A stretch of 38,856 bases of DNA from Trichodesmium erythraeum GBRTRLIN201. GTDB lineage: Bacteria > Cyanobacteriota > Cyanobacteriia > Cyanobacteriales > Microcoleaceae. The position numbers and the translations under genes are program-made. Shown piece by piece: positions 1-10,107 of this stretch (position 1 is its first letter; each line of letters opens with the position of its first letter). Under the pieces are notes generated by a model. It was not told the DNA's origin. It ran no database searches and saw nothing but the letters and a program-made list of their open reading frames with translations. The DNA lies in the NCBI GenBank assembly GCA_018457135.1, contig JAGGDU010000083.1, positions 1 to 38,856 on the forward strand. The letters run 5' to 3'.

Positions 1-824
1 TTGCAACTGCAAGTTCTGACAAAACCGCCCGCCTCTGGGATACTGAGAATGGCAATGTATTAGCTACTCTCAACCACCAGGACTGGGTATTTGCAGTAGC
101 CTTTAGCCCCGACGGCAAAACCATTGCTACTGCAAGTTCTGACAATACCGCCCGCCTCCATTGGGCAACACCAGAAGGCTTAATTCAAGAAGGTTGTCGC
201 CGCCTCAGTCGGAATTTAACAGCAGAGGAATGGCAGCAGTATATCAACAGCGACTTGGAGACATATCAGAAAACTTGCAAAAATATTCCCGTTCATCCTA
301 GTTTAATTGCAGAAGCTAAAAATCTTGCAAAAACAGGGGAAAAACCGAAAATCAAACAGGCAATTTCTATCTTCAAAAAAGCTCTAGAATTGGAACCAGA
401 AATTGACCTCGATCCTGATACAGAAACTAGAGAAACAGACCCCCAACTTGTAGCAAATAAACTTGCTGCTTCTGCCAAATTAAAATAAGGTAAAAAATTA
501 GCAATAGAGGGAAAAATAGAAGAAGCAATTAATCTTTATAATGAAGCACAAAAATTAGATTCAGATGTCGAAATAGATGTGGATAATTGGGATGTTATAC
601 TTTCCTGTGATGGAAAAATCCAGAATTATCAAGATTTAGCAAGAGCATTAACAGGAAATTATCAGGGAGCAGTTGAGGATTTTCAAGTATTAGTAGAATC
701 CATAAAAGATGAGGATGAAAAAGCAAAACTTGAGGGTTGGATAGAGACTTTGAAAAAAGGAGAAAATCCCTTTAATTCTGAAGTATTGGAGGAGCTGAAA
801 AATAATAGACGAATTTATGGTTAG
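1..824 (+). pseudogene. WD40-repeat / TPR protein, 3' end, broken by an in-frame stop
   Basis: The frame is open from the left edge and encodes WD40 blades (TARLWDTENGN..., then FAVAFSPDGKTIATASSDNTARL), a linker (EGCRRLSRNLTAEEWQQY), and helical TPR-like sequence. A TAA at 486-488 interrupts it. The same frame continues without a shift (GKKLAIEGKIEEAINLYNEAQ) to a stop at 822-824, so this is one gene with a nonsense codon. As I recall related cyanobacterial WD40-TPR proteins, a longer stretch (another TPR helix pair) lies before DLARALTGNYQGAVEDFQ. Here that part is short and odd, suggesting an internal deletion near 575-630. Such proteins are scaffolds, often linked to signalling or conflict systems. 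The 5' part lies outside the window. The pseudogene call is firm on the stop codon and weaker on the deletion. Confidence 0.8.
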
Positions 825-1162
825 ACAGCATTAATTACTATCTATCAAAAGTATTTAATAATCCGTCGTAAGCCACCATTATAGAACAACATATTATGGT
901 TAGGAAACTGATGCAGCATACTTCAGACTTATGAGGCACGCCCACGGGAGCAAGATGCCCGGACTAGATAACTTTTACCATTTATTATGTAAATCATTTG
1001 CCCCAAATATGCCGTAAATTCTCAAACTCATTTAAAGACTAATTTTAACCCTTAACCTTTAACCTTTAACCTCTAACTTTTAACCTCTAACTTACCTCCT
1101 TGGGGGGAAAAAAATTTAGCTTAACCATTGCCTTTTAACCCTTAAATTTTAACCCCCAACTT
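825..1162. repeat. Spacer with heptamer-type short tandem repeats
   Basis: No gene is seen here. From about 1044 to 1160 the sequence is made of degenerate repeats of the type TTAACCT/TTTAACC/CTAACTT. Similar A/T-rich heptamer runs occur near 5030-5070, 6990-7040 and 17228-17262. They resemble the short tandemly repeated repetitive sequences known from filamentous cyanobacteria. Confidence 0.6.
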
Positions 1163-2563
1163 CTACGATCGCTTTAATATATACTTTCTCAAAAGCCAAA
1201 TTAACAAACTAACAAAGAAAACTAAGGTTATATTATATACAAACGTATTTTGACAAAGAAAAAACCTATCATTAAAAATAGACTTACATTCCGTAGCCGC
1301 ATTATCTCCTGTTAAACCAGCAATAGCAACTCCTGTAGCTACCACACTAATTAACCCTTTAAAATCGCGATCTACCTTAGCCCTTTCTATTTCTGTTTGG
1401 CTACGAATAGCATTAATATTATTCTCTAATAACCTCAAACCTAACTCAAAACTTTCTAAATATTCTTTAATTTGCCAAAGATACTTATCTTTAACCAACT
1501 TGCTAAAATCATCCAAAAAATCAATATTAGTTCGAGAACCAGGCACCTTTTCAGTAGCATTTTTAGAAATAGTTTTTAATCTTTTCTCATAATTACTTAA
1601 ATTAATTTGTATTGTAACCTTTTGAAACTGAAGATTATTCATATTATTCGTGTATTGATTCATAATAACCTGAACTTTCCTCAGAATAGAACCAATTTCC
1701 TCCAACCTATTAACCTTACCATTCCCTTCAGTAACCTTTTCTTCTATAGACCCAGTTATAGAATAAACTTTAGCAAACATTTTCTTAGCTTTATTGATTA
1801 AAACAGAACCTTGACCATAAGCCCAAATAATTTTGTGATGGTAATATAATAAGGACATCCAGTCCGTATATAACTCACTTAAAATCTCGAAACTTTCTTT
1901 ATCTGGATAAATAGCAACAATAACATGTTTATTTTGCACAAAAATAGAATTTTCTTTCTCTCCTAACTTAACTACCTCCTCCTTAAAACCCTTGTCAGAA
2001 TACTCAAAAATTGTAGCACCAATAAACTCACCTTTCTTGTGAAACTTAACTTCTTCTTTTGTATTAGGAAAAATAGCTTTGTAAGACTCTTGAGCAATTT
2101 GTTCTATTTCTGCTGAAGTTATTTCCGAGAAATTAGGTAAGTAAGTAGACAACATCCAAGTCTGACCTAATGTAGCTTTATTATCCCCTAACTTTCGTTG
2201 AATTCTTTCCTTTAACTCAGCAAAATATTCTGGAGTTTTTTCCTGAGAACCATTAACTTCAGCAACCTCCAATAACAGTCCATAACTATCTCCTAACCGT
2301 ACTGGATAGTAATAACCATTCTCTATAGGAGTATCAGGATCTAAAGGAGCATAAATATCCTTAAGAAGTTGAATATATCCAACCTCTTGCTTCTGCCTTT
2401 GGTCGAGATCCTTTCCGTCTTCTTTTAACCTTTCCTGAACAGTTTCATCGAACTTTTGATAAAAATATTCGCGTTTTTCCCCTATACTTTTTTCATTATC
2501 ACTCAGACTATTTCTTAAGTCATAGAGAAATAAGTCAATGGTAGGATTAATAATATTGAGCAT
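1163..2563 (-). CDS. Unrecognised 466-aa protein with two C-terminal membrane helices
   Basis: I do not recognise the family. The N-terminal 250 residues look soluble and mixed alpha/beta (for example NGYYYPVRLGDSYGLLLEV and NKHVIVAIYPDKESFEIL). Residues about 270-400 are long, charged and helical, probably coiled coil. The C-terminus holds two likely transmembrane helices: about 405-420 (GLISVVATGVAIAGL) and about 442-460 (YNITLVFFVSLLIWLL), followed by a basic tail RKYILKRS. A coiled coil leading into a helical hairpin recalls the CorA-like membrane architecture used by some conflict-system effectors, but no GxN signature is present, so this is only an analogy. The ATG at 2563 lacks a strong ribosome site. 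The same-strand gene at 3028-3513 lies 464 bp upstream, so co-transcription is uncertain. Confidence 0.65.
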   Translation of the reverse strand: MLNIINPTIDLFLYDLRNSLSDNEKSIGEKREYFYQKFDETVQERLKEDGKDLDQRQKQEVGYIQLLKDIYAPLDPDTPIENGYYYPVRLGDSYGLLLEVAEVNGSQEKTPEYFAELKERIQRKLGDNKATLGQTWMLSTYLPNFSEITSAEIEQIAQESYKAIFPNTKEEVKFHKKGEFIGATIFEYSDKGFKEEVVKLGEKENSIFVQNKHVIVAIYPDKESFEILSELYTDWMSLLYYHHKIIWAYGQGSVLINKAKKMFAKVYSITGSIEEKVTEGNGKVNRLEEIGSILRKVQVIMNQYTNNMNNLQFQKVTIQINLSNYEKRLKTISKNATEKVPGSRTNIDFLDDFSKLVKDKYLWQIKEYLESFELGLRLLENNINAIRSQTEIERAKVDRDFKGLISVVATGVAIAGLTGDNAATECKSIFNDRFFLCQNTFVYNITLVFFVSLLIWLLRKYILKRS

Positions 2564-3027
2564 TTCAGTTATTAGTTATTAGTATTTCCGACTTGAGCTA
2601 GAGGCTTAAAAACTAGAAAATTCCTTTTCATTTATCAAACTTTATGTTCAGAAAAAAGTTGATAAAACATAGCTCCTACAAACAGAGAACAAAAGTTTTC
2701 ATCCCCCACCTTTCTAGGGAATAGAATTACCATTTCTCAAAAACTTTTCCACCTATATCTTCAGGAGAATAACCCATTCCTAAAAATTCTCAGGAGGAGA
2801 AATAAGAAAATCAAAGAGTAGGGAAAAAACAAACACTTATAAAATTCACATTAACTAAAACCAAGACAGCAAAAAAGTTATTTACTTTCTGTCTAAATCA
2901 AAAATTAATGCAATCTATAGAAATTGGCACTAAACCAAATCATATCCATAAAAAGCTAGTTTTTCCAAATCATTCTAACACTCTTACCCCCTGCTGAGAA
3001 CCTTCTGCTTTCCATAATAATTAGAAA
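2564..3027. other. Spacer without recognised features
   Basis: AT-rich sequence between two same-strand genes. I see no coding remnant, RNA gene or clear terminator in it. Confidence 0.5.
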
Positions 3028-3513
3028 TTATTTATTCTTCGACCTATTTGGACGAATCAAATTTAATAGCCGCTCCAACTTGCTAGATTTTTTTACTATT
3101 TCTTTTGCTATTTCTGATGGCTCTGGCGATGATAAAACCTGCATAGACATATTAGTAATTTCTTCTTCACTTGTTAGATCAGAAGAATTAGGCTTAATAA
3201 TAGGACGGGTATGTTTCAGAGCAGCCGCCGGAATAACTGCTTCTAATTCTTCTTGAGTGGGAATAAAATCATAAATATTATCAACCTCATCTAACTTAGA
3301 TTTAAAGTCCTGAAAGATTGTACTTAAAGACGAATTTTCATTAATTATTCCCATTAAATTAGACTCAATATCTGTTTCCCAAGCAGTAGGTTTAACAAAT
3401 AGTTGTTCAGCAATAACATAGAGAGCATCTTTAGCCTCAGAACCTAAAGAATTCTCTAACTCTCCGATAGCTAATAACGTAGATAATAAGAACTTATCCT
3501 TTGAATAATTCAT
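3028..3513 (-). CDS. Unrecognised 161-aa acidic/helical protein
   Basis: The ORF begins at an ATG preceded by a strong ribosome site (AAAGGAG, plus-strand positions 3521-3527), which supports it being expressed. The N-terminal half is helical and acidic (LSTLLAIGELENSLGSEAKDALYVIAEQLF). The middle is a flexible acidic linker (SSDLTSEEEITNMSMQV) and the C-terminus is basic (KKSSKLERLLNLIRPNRSKNK). There is no signal peptide, membrane segment or catalytic motif that I can recognise. It lies upstream of the 466-aa membrane protein on the same strand, so the two may form a functional pair. I cannot name a family. Confidence 0.6.
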   Translation of the reverse strand: MNYSKDKFLLSTLLAIGELENSLGSEAKDALYVIAEQLFVKPTAWETDIESNLMGIINENSSLSTIFQDFKSKLDEVDNIYDFIPTQEELEAVIPAAALKHTRPIIKPNSSDLTSEEEITNMSMQVLSSPEPSEIAKEIVKKSSKLERLLNLIRPNRSKNK

Positions 3514-3673
3514 CTAAATTCTCCTTTATTTATAACTTATTTTTTTTTATTTTCAGATAATTTTAGTTATTGAACTTATTAATTTCCTCTGTGAACTTTA
3601 ACATATCTATATCTGACTTTCATAAATAGGAAAACCTGCTTTAATAATTCAACTATTCATTAGACACTTAAAC

Positions 3674-3897
3674 TTACTCCTCCAAAAACAAAAGCCACCC
3701 TATTTCTTACTTCACAACCAGTATTCATAGTAACTATTCTCAAGACTTACAATAAATAAACTCTCAAGCCTTCCCTTTTTATTAAAATTACTCCTCCAAA
3801 AATAAAAGTCACCCTATTTATTATTTTACACCCAGTATTTATCCTAACTATTCTCAAGATTTATAATAAATAAACCCTCAAGTCTTCCCTTTCTATT
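3674..3897. repeat. Two-copy tandem repeat, period 114 bp
   Basis: Copy 1 (3674-3783) and copy 2 (3788-3897) both begin TTACTCCTCCAAAAA and run through CAGTATT, AACTATTCTCAAGA, AATAAATAAA and TTCCCTTT in the same order. Substitutions are scattered, so the duplication is not recent. It does not encode an obvious protein. Confidence 0.75.
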
Positions 3898-3950
3898 TTT
3901 AGAAGGTAGCTCTGGGTAAGTCCTATAACTAATAATTAATAACTGAAATT

Positions 3951-4824
3951 CACCAGACAAAAAACCAAATTGACCTACCACCACCTTTTCGCGATCATAC
4001 TCAACTACCAGATGAGGACAGCACCCATGTAAAAAATTTCCAAGAACATCCCCAAAGTATCCTCCTAACTAACTCTATCCAACCTATTTTACAACAGCAA
4101 CATCCAGATAAAAATTATCCTATTGGCCAAGATAGTAGTATCAGCGAAAAACTGACCCCCCAGAAAAAAGGTCAGAAGCGCCGAACTAGTTTTATATTCC
4201 TAACGTCCCACCACTGTTAAATGGTGAAATTCGTCCTATTATCTATGGCGAGAATATATGGCACCTTTAGTTTATCTAGAATTTGCCAGTGAAGACGGAA
4301 CAGAATAGTTAGAAAAAACGTCATTCTGATTTTCCCAGGATGGTGAAACAACAAGACCAGGAAAACTTTGGGTATATAAACGTATTATCAAAATATCTTA
4401 TTGCGGAGTGTATATCATCACAACTGGCCACTTAGAAATATATCATTTGGTGGGTGGCTCTTGTCGCCAGCCTCCTAATGACCCGGGTCACTATTTAACT
4501 GAGTCCCTAGGAATAGAACTGGGAATATGTCAGGGCTCCTATAAAAATCAAACTCTATCATGGTTACCTTGGTAGGACCCTGAACGGAACCTGTTATTGA
4601 CAGGAGCAGAAAGAGTAAAAGTAGAAAAATCTCGTGGCGATCGCTTGGCTCACATAGCAGAACCAGAACGCCAACAGGCAGAGCCGGAACGCCAACGGGC
4701 AGAAAAAGCAGAACAAACACGAAGAAATGCTATTCCTAAATTATTAGCAACAGGAATAACTGTCGAACAAGTAGCACAAATTCTTAGTTTAACAGTTGAA
4801 GAAGTGAGGGAAATTTCTGGTTGA
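3951..4824 (+). pseudogene. Uma2 family (DUF820) endonuclease pseudogene
   Basis: Translating across frames recovers Uma2 blocks in order: LPDEDSTHVKNFQEHPQSI, LTNSIQPILQQQHPDKNYPI, GQDSSI, PLVYLEFASEDGTE, GKLWVYKRIIKISYCGVYII, TGHLEIYHLVGG, GHYLTESLGIELGICQGSY, NLLLTGAERVKVE. Stops (such as after EDGTE and SWLPW) and frame changes interrupt it. The last part, from about 4597, is still open: a charged EPERQQAEPERQRAEKAEQ coiled coil and a C-terminal helix-turn-helix-like tail (ITVEQVAQILSLTVEEVREI). Uma2 genes are PD-(D/E)XK-like and very abundant in cyanobacteria. This one also appears to lack a large central segment between GQDSSI and PLVYLEF, where the stretch near 4140-4250 is scrambled. 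I judge it non-functional. Confidence 0.8.
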
Positions 4825-5311
4825 AAGTAAATATTATGACCATCCTGGCTCTATCTTTGATAAACCTGTGGGATGATATTAAGTTCAGTTTATTCTGTCA
4901 TAGCGATCGCTTCCACTAGAAGTAGTTTGCTCAACAATGAAAAAACTCTTAACCTATAACTTTTTCTACTAGTAGCGATCGCTTATTTGTTAAGTTTCGT
5001 CCCTCAACCCCACCTACAGCTATAATTTTTAACTTTTGACTTTTAATTTTTAATTTTTAATTTTTAACTTAAAATTTGACTGGCAGCGATCGCTTATTTG
5101 TTGGGTTTCGTCCCTAAACCCACCTACCAGTCTTTTGGCTTTAAAATTTTAACTTTTGACTTATATCCCTACCAATAGACGTTATTCTTGCAGATAAGTC
5201 AAAAATATGTTAATTGAATATAGAAAAGACATTCATAAAGATTTATAACGCATCGAATTTTAAATTCAAACCGCCAAAGTAAATACAACTTATCAATAAA
5301 AATAAATTAAA
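4825..5311. repeat. Spacer with two copies of a HIP1-headed dispersed repeat
   Basis: Positions 4974-5020 and 5085-5130 both read AGCGATCGCTTATTTGTT, then a GGGTTTCGTCCCT-like core, then an AACCC-CACCTAC segment. T/A heptamer tracts (TTTTTAACTTTTGACTT) follow each copy. The core matches the widespread cyanobacterial intergenic repeat built around GGGTTTCGTTCCTCAACCC. No gene is seen. Confidence 0.6.
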
Positions 5312-5974
5312 ATGCTCAAAGCAATTTTGTTTGACCTTGATGGCACCCTAGCAAACACAGACCCCTTGCATTACCAGACCTGGAAAGAAATTTTAGATAA
5401 TCACGGAATACCAATTAATCATAACTCTTACAAACAATATATTAGTGGTAGAACTAACCCAGAAATTATTCAAGATTTACTGCCAAAACTATCAACTACA
5501 GAAGCAGAAGAACTAGCAGACTATAAAGAAGTTAAATTTCGAGAAATGGCTAAAAACTTGCAGCCATTAACAGGATTATTAGACTTAATTGAATGGATTA
5601 AAAACCAAAAACTCCAGAAAGCCGTAGTAACAAATGCACCACCAGAAAACGCTAAATTTATGCTCGAAGTTTTAAAGCTAAAAGATACATTTCCATTAGT
5701 AATATTAGGTGGAGAAATGACTGTAGGCAAACCCGACCCAGCACCTTATAAATTATGTTTAGAAAAACTAGCAATTTCCCCAGAAGAGGCAATTGTTTTT
5801 GAAGATTCCCGTTCTGGAGTTAAATCAGCAGTAGGAGCAGGAATTTATACAATAGGAGTTGCTTCTACCCACGAACCTAAATCTTTATTAGAAATAGGAG
5901 CCAGTATTGTGATTAATGATTTTAGTGATCATAAACTAGAGGAAACTTTAAATAATTGGAATATTTATCGGTAA
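5312..5974 (+). CDS. HAD superfamily hydrolase, beta-phosphoglucomutase-like
   Basis: The 220-aa protein has all HAD motifs. Motif I is FDLDGTLANTD, with nucleophile D8 and acid/base D10. Motif II is VVTNAP (around 105-110), the motif III lysine lies in GKPDPAPY, and motif IV is IVFEDSRSGVKSA. The helical cap between motif I and motif II (about residues 16-85) is the C1-type cap of beta-phosphoglucomutase and phosphoglycolate-phosphatase relatives. It should be a cytosolic Mg-dependent phosphatase or phosphomutase on a small phosphorylated metabolite. The exact substrate cannot be read from the sequence. The length is normal and the gene looks intact. It stands alone, flanked by long spacers. 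Confidence 0.88.
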   Translation: MLKAILFDLDGTLANTDPLHYQTWKEILDNHGIPINHNSYKQYISGRTNPEIIQDLLPKLSTTEAEELADYKEVKFREMAKNLQPLTGLLDLIEWIKNQKLQKAVVTNAPPENAKFMLEVLKLKDTFPLVILGGEMTVGKPDPAPYKLCLEKLAISPEEAIVFEDSRSGVKSAVGAGIYTIGVASTHEPKSLLEIGASIVINDFSDHKLEETLNNWNIYR

Positions 5975-7070
5975 AAAAAAATCAAATTTTCACCTAAGAA
6001 TTTAGCTTTCATCTATCAAATATTAATTGATAGTTAGACGAACAAAGAAAAGCATATATAATCAGAGCCACAGTACCAAAGCGATTAGCTTATTTTTGTG
6101 ACTAAAACAATCAATATAAATAGCAATCCAGTAGTGTAATTTATACCCTTTAACAAAAATTAAATCATCTATTCAAAAGTAATCCCTTAATACCCTTAAT
6201 ACTTTTTCAGATTTTTTCATGCCTAAAACTTTAACCCTACAGTAATTTCATTAAATTACACAGAATTAAAGCTAATAAAAATATTTGGAGTAAGAGGAAA
6301 AAAAATTAGATTAAAAGAAAAGAAATCATCAAAAATTTTAAAAATAAAAAGTAAATTGAACAATATATCTATCACAAATATTTCCCAGAACCATTTATAT
6401 AAGTAAATAAAATATACTGATATTTCTCTCCCACAAACCAGGTTTCTGGCAACATTCCAAAGCAAGCAGATTTGATCTAAAATTTCAATTATTAAATAAT
6501 AATATAAAATCAATAACTTTTTGACTCTCTTGAGCTAAATTAATGTTAATTATTTTTATGTTATGCAGACGTCCTTATGAAACATCCCCAACTCTACTGA
6601 TCTAATCTAATCCCCTACTTTTCTACTCAATAAAATGTAGAAAAGTTTTCAGAAATGGTATTAGTATTAATGCTCAATATCTGGATGCGATCTGAAGTCC
6701 GTTAAAAAAAATGGAGTCAGCATCTACAAAATATTACCAGTAATATTTGGTATTAAGTAGGTGCACACAAAAAATAGTTGACTTGAGGTAAATGTACATT
6801 TTGTTATATAGCAACAAAGTTTAACCCCTATCTACTTATAAAGATAATATCAAAATCAGCCTCATTAAGGTGGTACTAAAAATATCCATTAGTGTAGTAG
6901 AAATAACGAAAAATTCGGCGTAGAATAGGGCACAAAAAAATATTTACTTCACGGTTTATACCATATGAATCTGCTGTAAATAATTAACTTTTTTAGCTTT
7001 TAACTTTTGATTTTTGGATTTTAACTTTTGACTTTTACTACACTTCACCACCAAATCAAAAAAAAAGTGC
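5975..7070. other. Long AT-rich spacer upstream of thiC
   Basis: About 1.1 kb without a supported gene. It has homopolymer runs and, at 6990-7040, repeats of the type TTTTAACTTTTGA. The one longish minus-strand frame at 6256-6513 has low-complexity, AT-driven composition and no ribosome site, so I do not call it. Confidence 0.5.
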
Positions 7071-7076
7071 TATAGT
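7071..7076 (+). promoter_or_regulatory. Putative -10 box of the thiC transcript
   Basis: TATAGT lies about 9 bp before the first base of the TPP aptamer, where a -10 element for a riboswitch leader would be expected. No convincing -35 box is visible. Confidence 0.35.
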
Positions 7077-7084
7077 AACCCACT

Positions 7085-7164
7085 AAGCTAGGGGTGCCTA
7101 AAATATTTAGGCTGAGAAATACCCTTAGAACCTGAGACTGGTTAATACCAGCGGAGGGAAGCTG
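7085..7164 (+). promoter_or_regulatory. TPP riboswitch (THI element) upstream of thiC
   Basis: The conserved THI segments appear in order: GGGGTGCC (7091-7098), GGCTGAGA (7110-7117), ACCC (7121-7124), GAACCTGA (7128-7135), and GGTTAATACCAGCGGAGGGA (7140-7159). The closing P1 helix can form between AAGCT (7085-7089) and the AGCT at 7160-7163. It ends about 20 nt before the thiC start. With no room for a long terminator stem, control is probably at translation initiation: the AAGGA at 7172-7176 could be masked when TPP is bound. Confidence 0.95.
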
Positions 7165-7183
7165 TTTATTTAAGGAAAAAAAT

Positions 7184-8644
7184 ATGCGGACAGAATGGAT
7201 CGCCAAACGTAGTGGACACAAAAATGTCTCTCAGATGCACTACGGTCGTCAGGGAATCATCACTGAAGAAATGAACTTTGTGGCCCAACGAGAAAATCTT
7301 CCTGCTGAGTTAATTCGTGCAGAAGTAGCAAGGGGACGAATGATTATCCCTGCGAATATTAACCACACTAACCTTGAACCAATGTGTATTGGAATTGCTT
7401 CTCGGTGTAAAGTTAATGCCAACATTGGCGCCTCTCCCAATACTTCTGATATTACTAAGGAAGTTGATAAACTAAAACTATCCATTAAATATGGTGCAGA
7501 TACCGTGATGGACTTATCCACAGGTGGCGGTAACTTGGATGAAATTAGAACTGCTATTATCAACGCTTCCCCAGTACCTATCGGAACAGTACCAGTATAC
7601 CAAGCAGTAGAAAGCGTTCATGGCAGAATAGAAAATCTGACTGCTGATGACTTTCTTCATGTTATTGAAAAGCATGCTCAACAAGGGGTAGACTATCAAA
7701 CCATCCACGCCGGAATTTTAATTGAACATCTACCTCTAGTCAGAAGCCGTATCACTGGTATAGTTTCCCGTGGCGGTGGAATTATCGCCAAGTGGATGCT
7801 CCACCATCACAAACAAAATCCTCTTTATACTCATTTTGACGATATTATTGAAATCTTCAAAAAATATGATGTTTCCTTTAGTTTAGGAGATTCTCTACGA
7901 CCCGGTTGTACCCATGATGCTTCTGATGAAGCCCAACTAGCAGAATTAAAAACATTAGGTCAGTTAACTCGCCGTGCCTGGGGACATGAAGTTCAAGTTA
8001 TGGTAGAAGGTCCTGGTCATGTACCAATGGACCAAATTGAGTTTAATGTGAAAAAACAAATGGAAGAGTGTTCAAGTCCTCCTTTGAATGCTTTGGATCT
8101 AGATCCCTTAGCATCCAACGCCAATGAACAGATGGAAAAGTTTAATGTTCTAGGTCCAGCTCCTTTCTATGTTTTAGGTCCATTAGTCACAGATATTGCT
8201 CCTGGTTATGATCATATTACTTCTGCTATTGGTGCAGCAATGGCGGGATGGTATGGTACAGCAATGTTATGTTACGTTACTCCGAAAGAACATTTAGGTT
8301 TGCCTAACGCTGAGGATGTCAGAAATGGACTCATTGCTTATAAAATTGCAGCCCATGCAGCAGATATTGGTCGGCATCGTCAGGGAGCGAGGGATAGAGA
8401 TGATGAACTTTCTGCTGCTCGTTACAATTTTGATTGGAACCGTCAATTTGAGTTATCTTTAGATCCAGAGCGAGCCAAAGAATATCACGATGAAACTTTG
8501 CCTGCGGATATCTATAAAACTGCTGAATTTTGTTCTATGTGCGGACCAAAATTCTGTCCGATGCAAACTAAGGTTGATGCTGACGCTTTGACAGAATTAG
8601 AGAAGTTTTTAGCCAAGGAAAAAGAAGTTGTAACTCAAAGTTAA
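7184..8644 (+). CDS. thiC: Phosphomethylpyrimidine synthase ThiC
   Basis: ThiC is a radical-SAM enzyme that converts aminoimidazole ribotide into hydroxymethylpyrimidine phosphate for thiamine synthesis. The 486-aa protein starts [20 protein letters not shown], as expected for cyanobacterial ThiC. It carries the family core ([60 protein letters not shown]). It ends with the [4Fe-4S] ligand motif C-x2-C-x4-C in [13 protein letters not shown]. The start is fixed by AAGGA at 7172-7176 and by the riboswitch just upstream. It is full length. A TPP riboswitch controls it, so expression should fall when thiamine is plentiful. Confidence 0.97.
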   Translation: MRTEWIAKRSGHKNVSQMHYGRQGIITEEMNFVAQRENLPAELIRAEVARGRMIIPANINHTNLEPMCIGIASRCKVNANIGASPNTSDITKEVDKLKLSIKYGADTVMDLSTGGGNLDEIRTAIINASPVPIGTVPVYQAVESVHGRIENLTADDFLHVIEKHAQQGVDYQTIHAGILIEHLPLVRSRITGIVSRGGGIIAKWMLHHHKQNPLYTHFDDIIEIFKKYDVSFSLGDSLRPGCTHDASDEAQLAELKTLGQLTRRAWGHEVQVMVEGPGHVPMDQIEFNVKKQMEECSSPPLNALDLDPLASNANEQMEKFNVLGPAPFYVLGPLVTDIAPGYDHITSAIGAAMAGWYGTAMLCYVTPKEHLGLPNAEDVRNGLIAYKIAAHAADIGRHRQGARDRDDELSAARYNFDWNRQFELSLDPERAKEYHDETLPADIYKTAEFCSMCGPKFCPMQTKVDADALTELEKFLAKEKEVVTQS

Positions 8645-8850
8645 TAGACATATTAATTTTAAAATAATTAGGGTGGGGTAGAAAACAATTAATATTTGGG
8701 TTTAATTGTTAATCTTTGTATTTTGTGTGTTCCTGCTTTCTGGAAAAACTGTTTCAGAAATACTCCATGGAATTGATGAATCCTAAAAATCTAAATCTTT
8801 CTATCCCACCTATTCTAATTTGTTAAGTTATGCCTTACTAAGGAACTCCT

Positions 8851-8902
8851 AAAACCCTTTTTTTTAAGTGGGGTTATGGGGAGGTATTGGTAGGGTTTTT
8901 TT
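8851..8902 (+). terminator. Possible terminator after thiC
   Basis: AAAACCCT (8851-8858) can pair with AGGGTTTT (8892-8899), followed by more T residues. The 33-nt loop is long for an intrinsic terminator, so the call is weak. Confidence 0.3.
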
Positions 8903-10107
8903 ATTCTCTAACCTAACCATTTTCGTTTAGTAATTAATACAAATCCGCTTATTACAGGGCGCTTATTCCATCGCCAAATTCAATATATGGCAAAGAATTC
9001 AACTTTTTTTGTTTGATAAAAAAATTTCAGACACAAGTTATTGCAGCATTTTTTAATGGATAAAATTCAAAACTATTAGATGTTGATAGGTAAGCATTCA
9101 ATAACTGAATACTTACATTAATAAAGAAAAAAATAGATACAATAAGCCTTCAATTTTCCTGGTTAGGCGATCGCCTTTTTAAATATATTTACTATTGGAA
9201 AATATCCATTTAATCGAAAATTTATAACTTATCTGTTTTGTCAAGTTTGATTTTAAGAAAGACGTTGATCAAGCAGAACTTTGAAAGTAGAGATGTTGGA
9301 AAGTATTGTAAGTTAATGATGGGAGAGAGGATGGGAAAAGAGGGGATAAAGAAAGAGAAAAAGTTACTAAAGTTTGCTAATTTTTCAATTTCAAAATGTC
9401 ATTAAAATCTGAGTAAATATTTGCTTCAGTTAGCTTAAATAAAAACAATTCCTAAATTTCTCTTCAAAGGTAATTGATAAACTTGGCTAATTTGAAACTT
9501 TAATAGAGTGAGCAACTCAAAACTTTTCTCCTCGTAGTAGAGAGGTAAGGAGTGACTATTTCATTACAGCACTTACCACGGCCTATGAGGTAAACATTTA
9601 GGGTGCAAGATGGCCATATAACAAGAGTTTTACTATTCACCCCTTGTACATCTGATACCATGGCCGATCCTATATGGTACGGTACTATTTGCTTTCCGTG
9701 ACCAAGCTAGCGATCGCTACCCTTTTGTCTTTGTTAACTCAAAAGCTTGAATAGTCTACTAATAACTGATAAAGCTCTAAAAGTATCTCAGTTTTTAAAG
9801 CCAAACCTATTAAATTTACCAAAAATAATTTTTTTAAAACGTCAAAGTAGCTACATCAGAAGCAAAATATTTCTGAGATAATTATTTACATTGGTTTTTT
9901 TAGAGCTGCAAGTACACGAAACTAATTCTATATCTATACAAGCTCAATTTTTTACCTTCTTATAAGATCCCAGAAAATGAGAATAGGTAAATAATTTTAT
10001 AGTGGTACTTATGATTGAAATTCTTTACAAAAATATTCACTCTAAAGTGCTAGTTGTGTTAAAATAACTAATTCTATTTAACAATATCTACTATAGGAAA
10101 AAAATCA
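8903..10107. other. Long spacer without recognised genes
   Basis: About 1.2 kb of AT-rich sequence with HIP1 sites near 9167 and 9711. I found no open frame with protein-like composition, no tRNA and no recognisable transposase fragment. Confidence 0.5.

Noticed and set aside
1040-1160. CRISPR array
   Set aside because: The repeats are heptamer-scale and contiguous, with no spacer pattern. No cas gene is present anywhere in the window.
6256-6513. 85-aa minus-strand open frame rich in I, F and Y
   Set aside because: Composition follows AT-rich DNA, there is no ribosome site, and it resembles no family I know.
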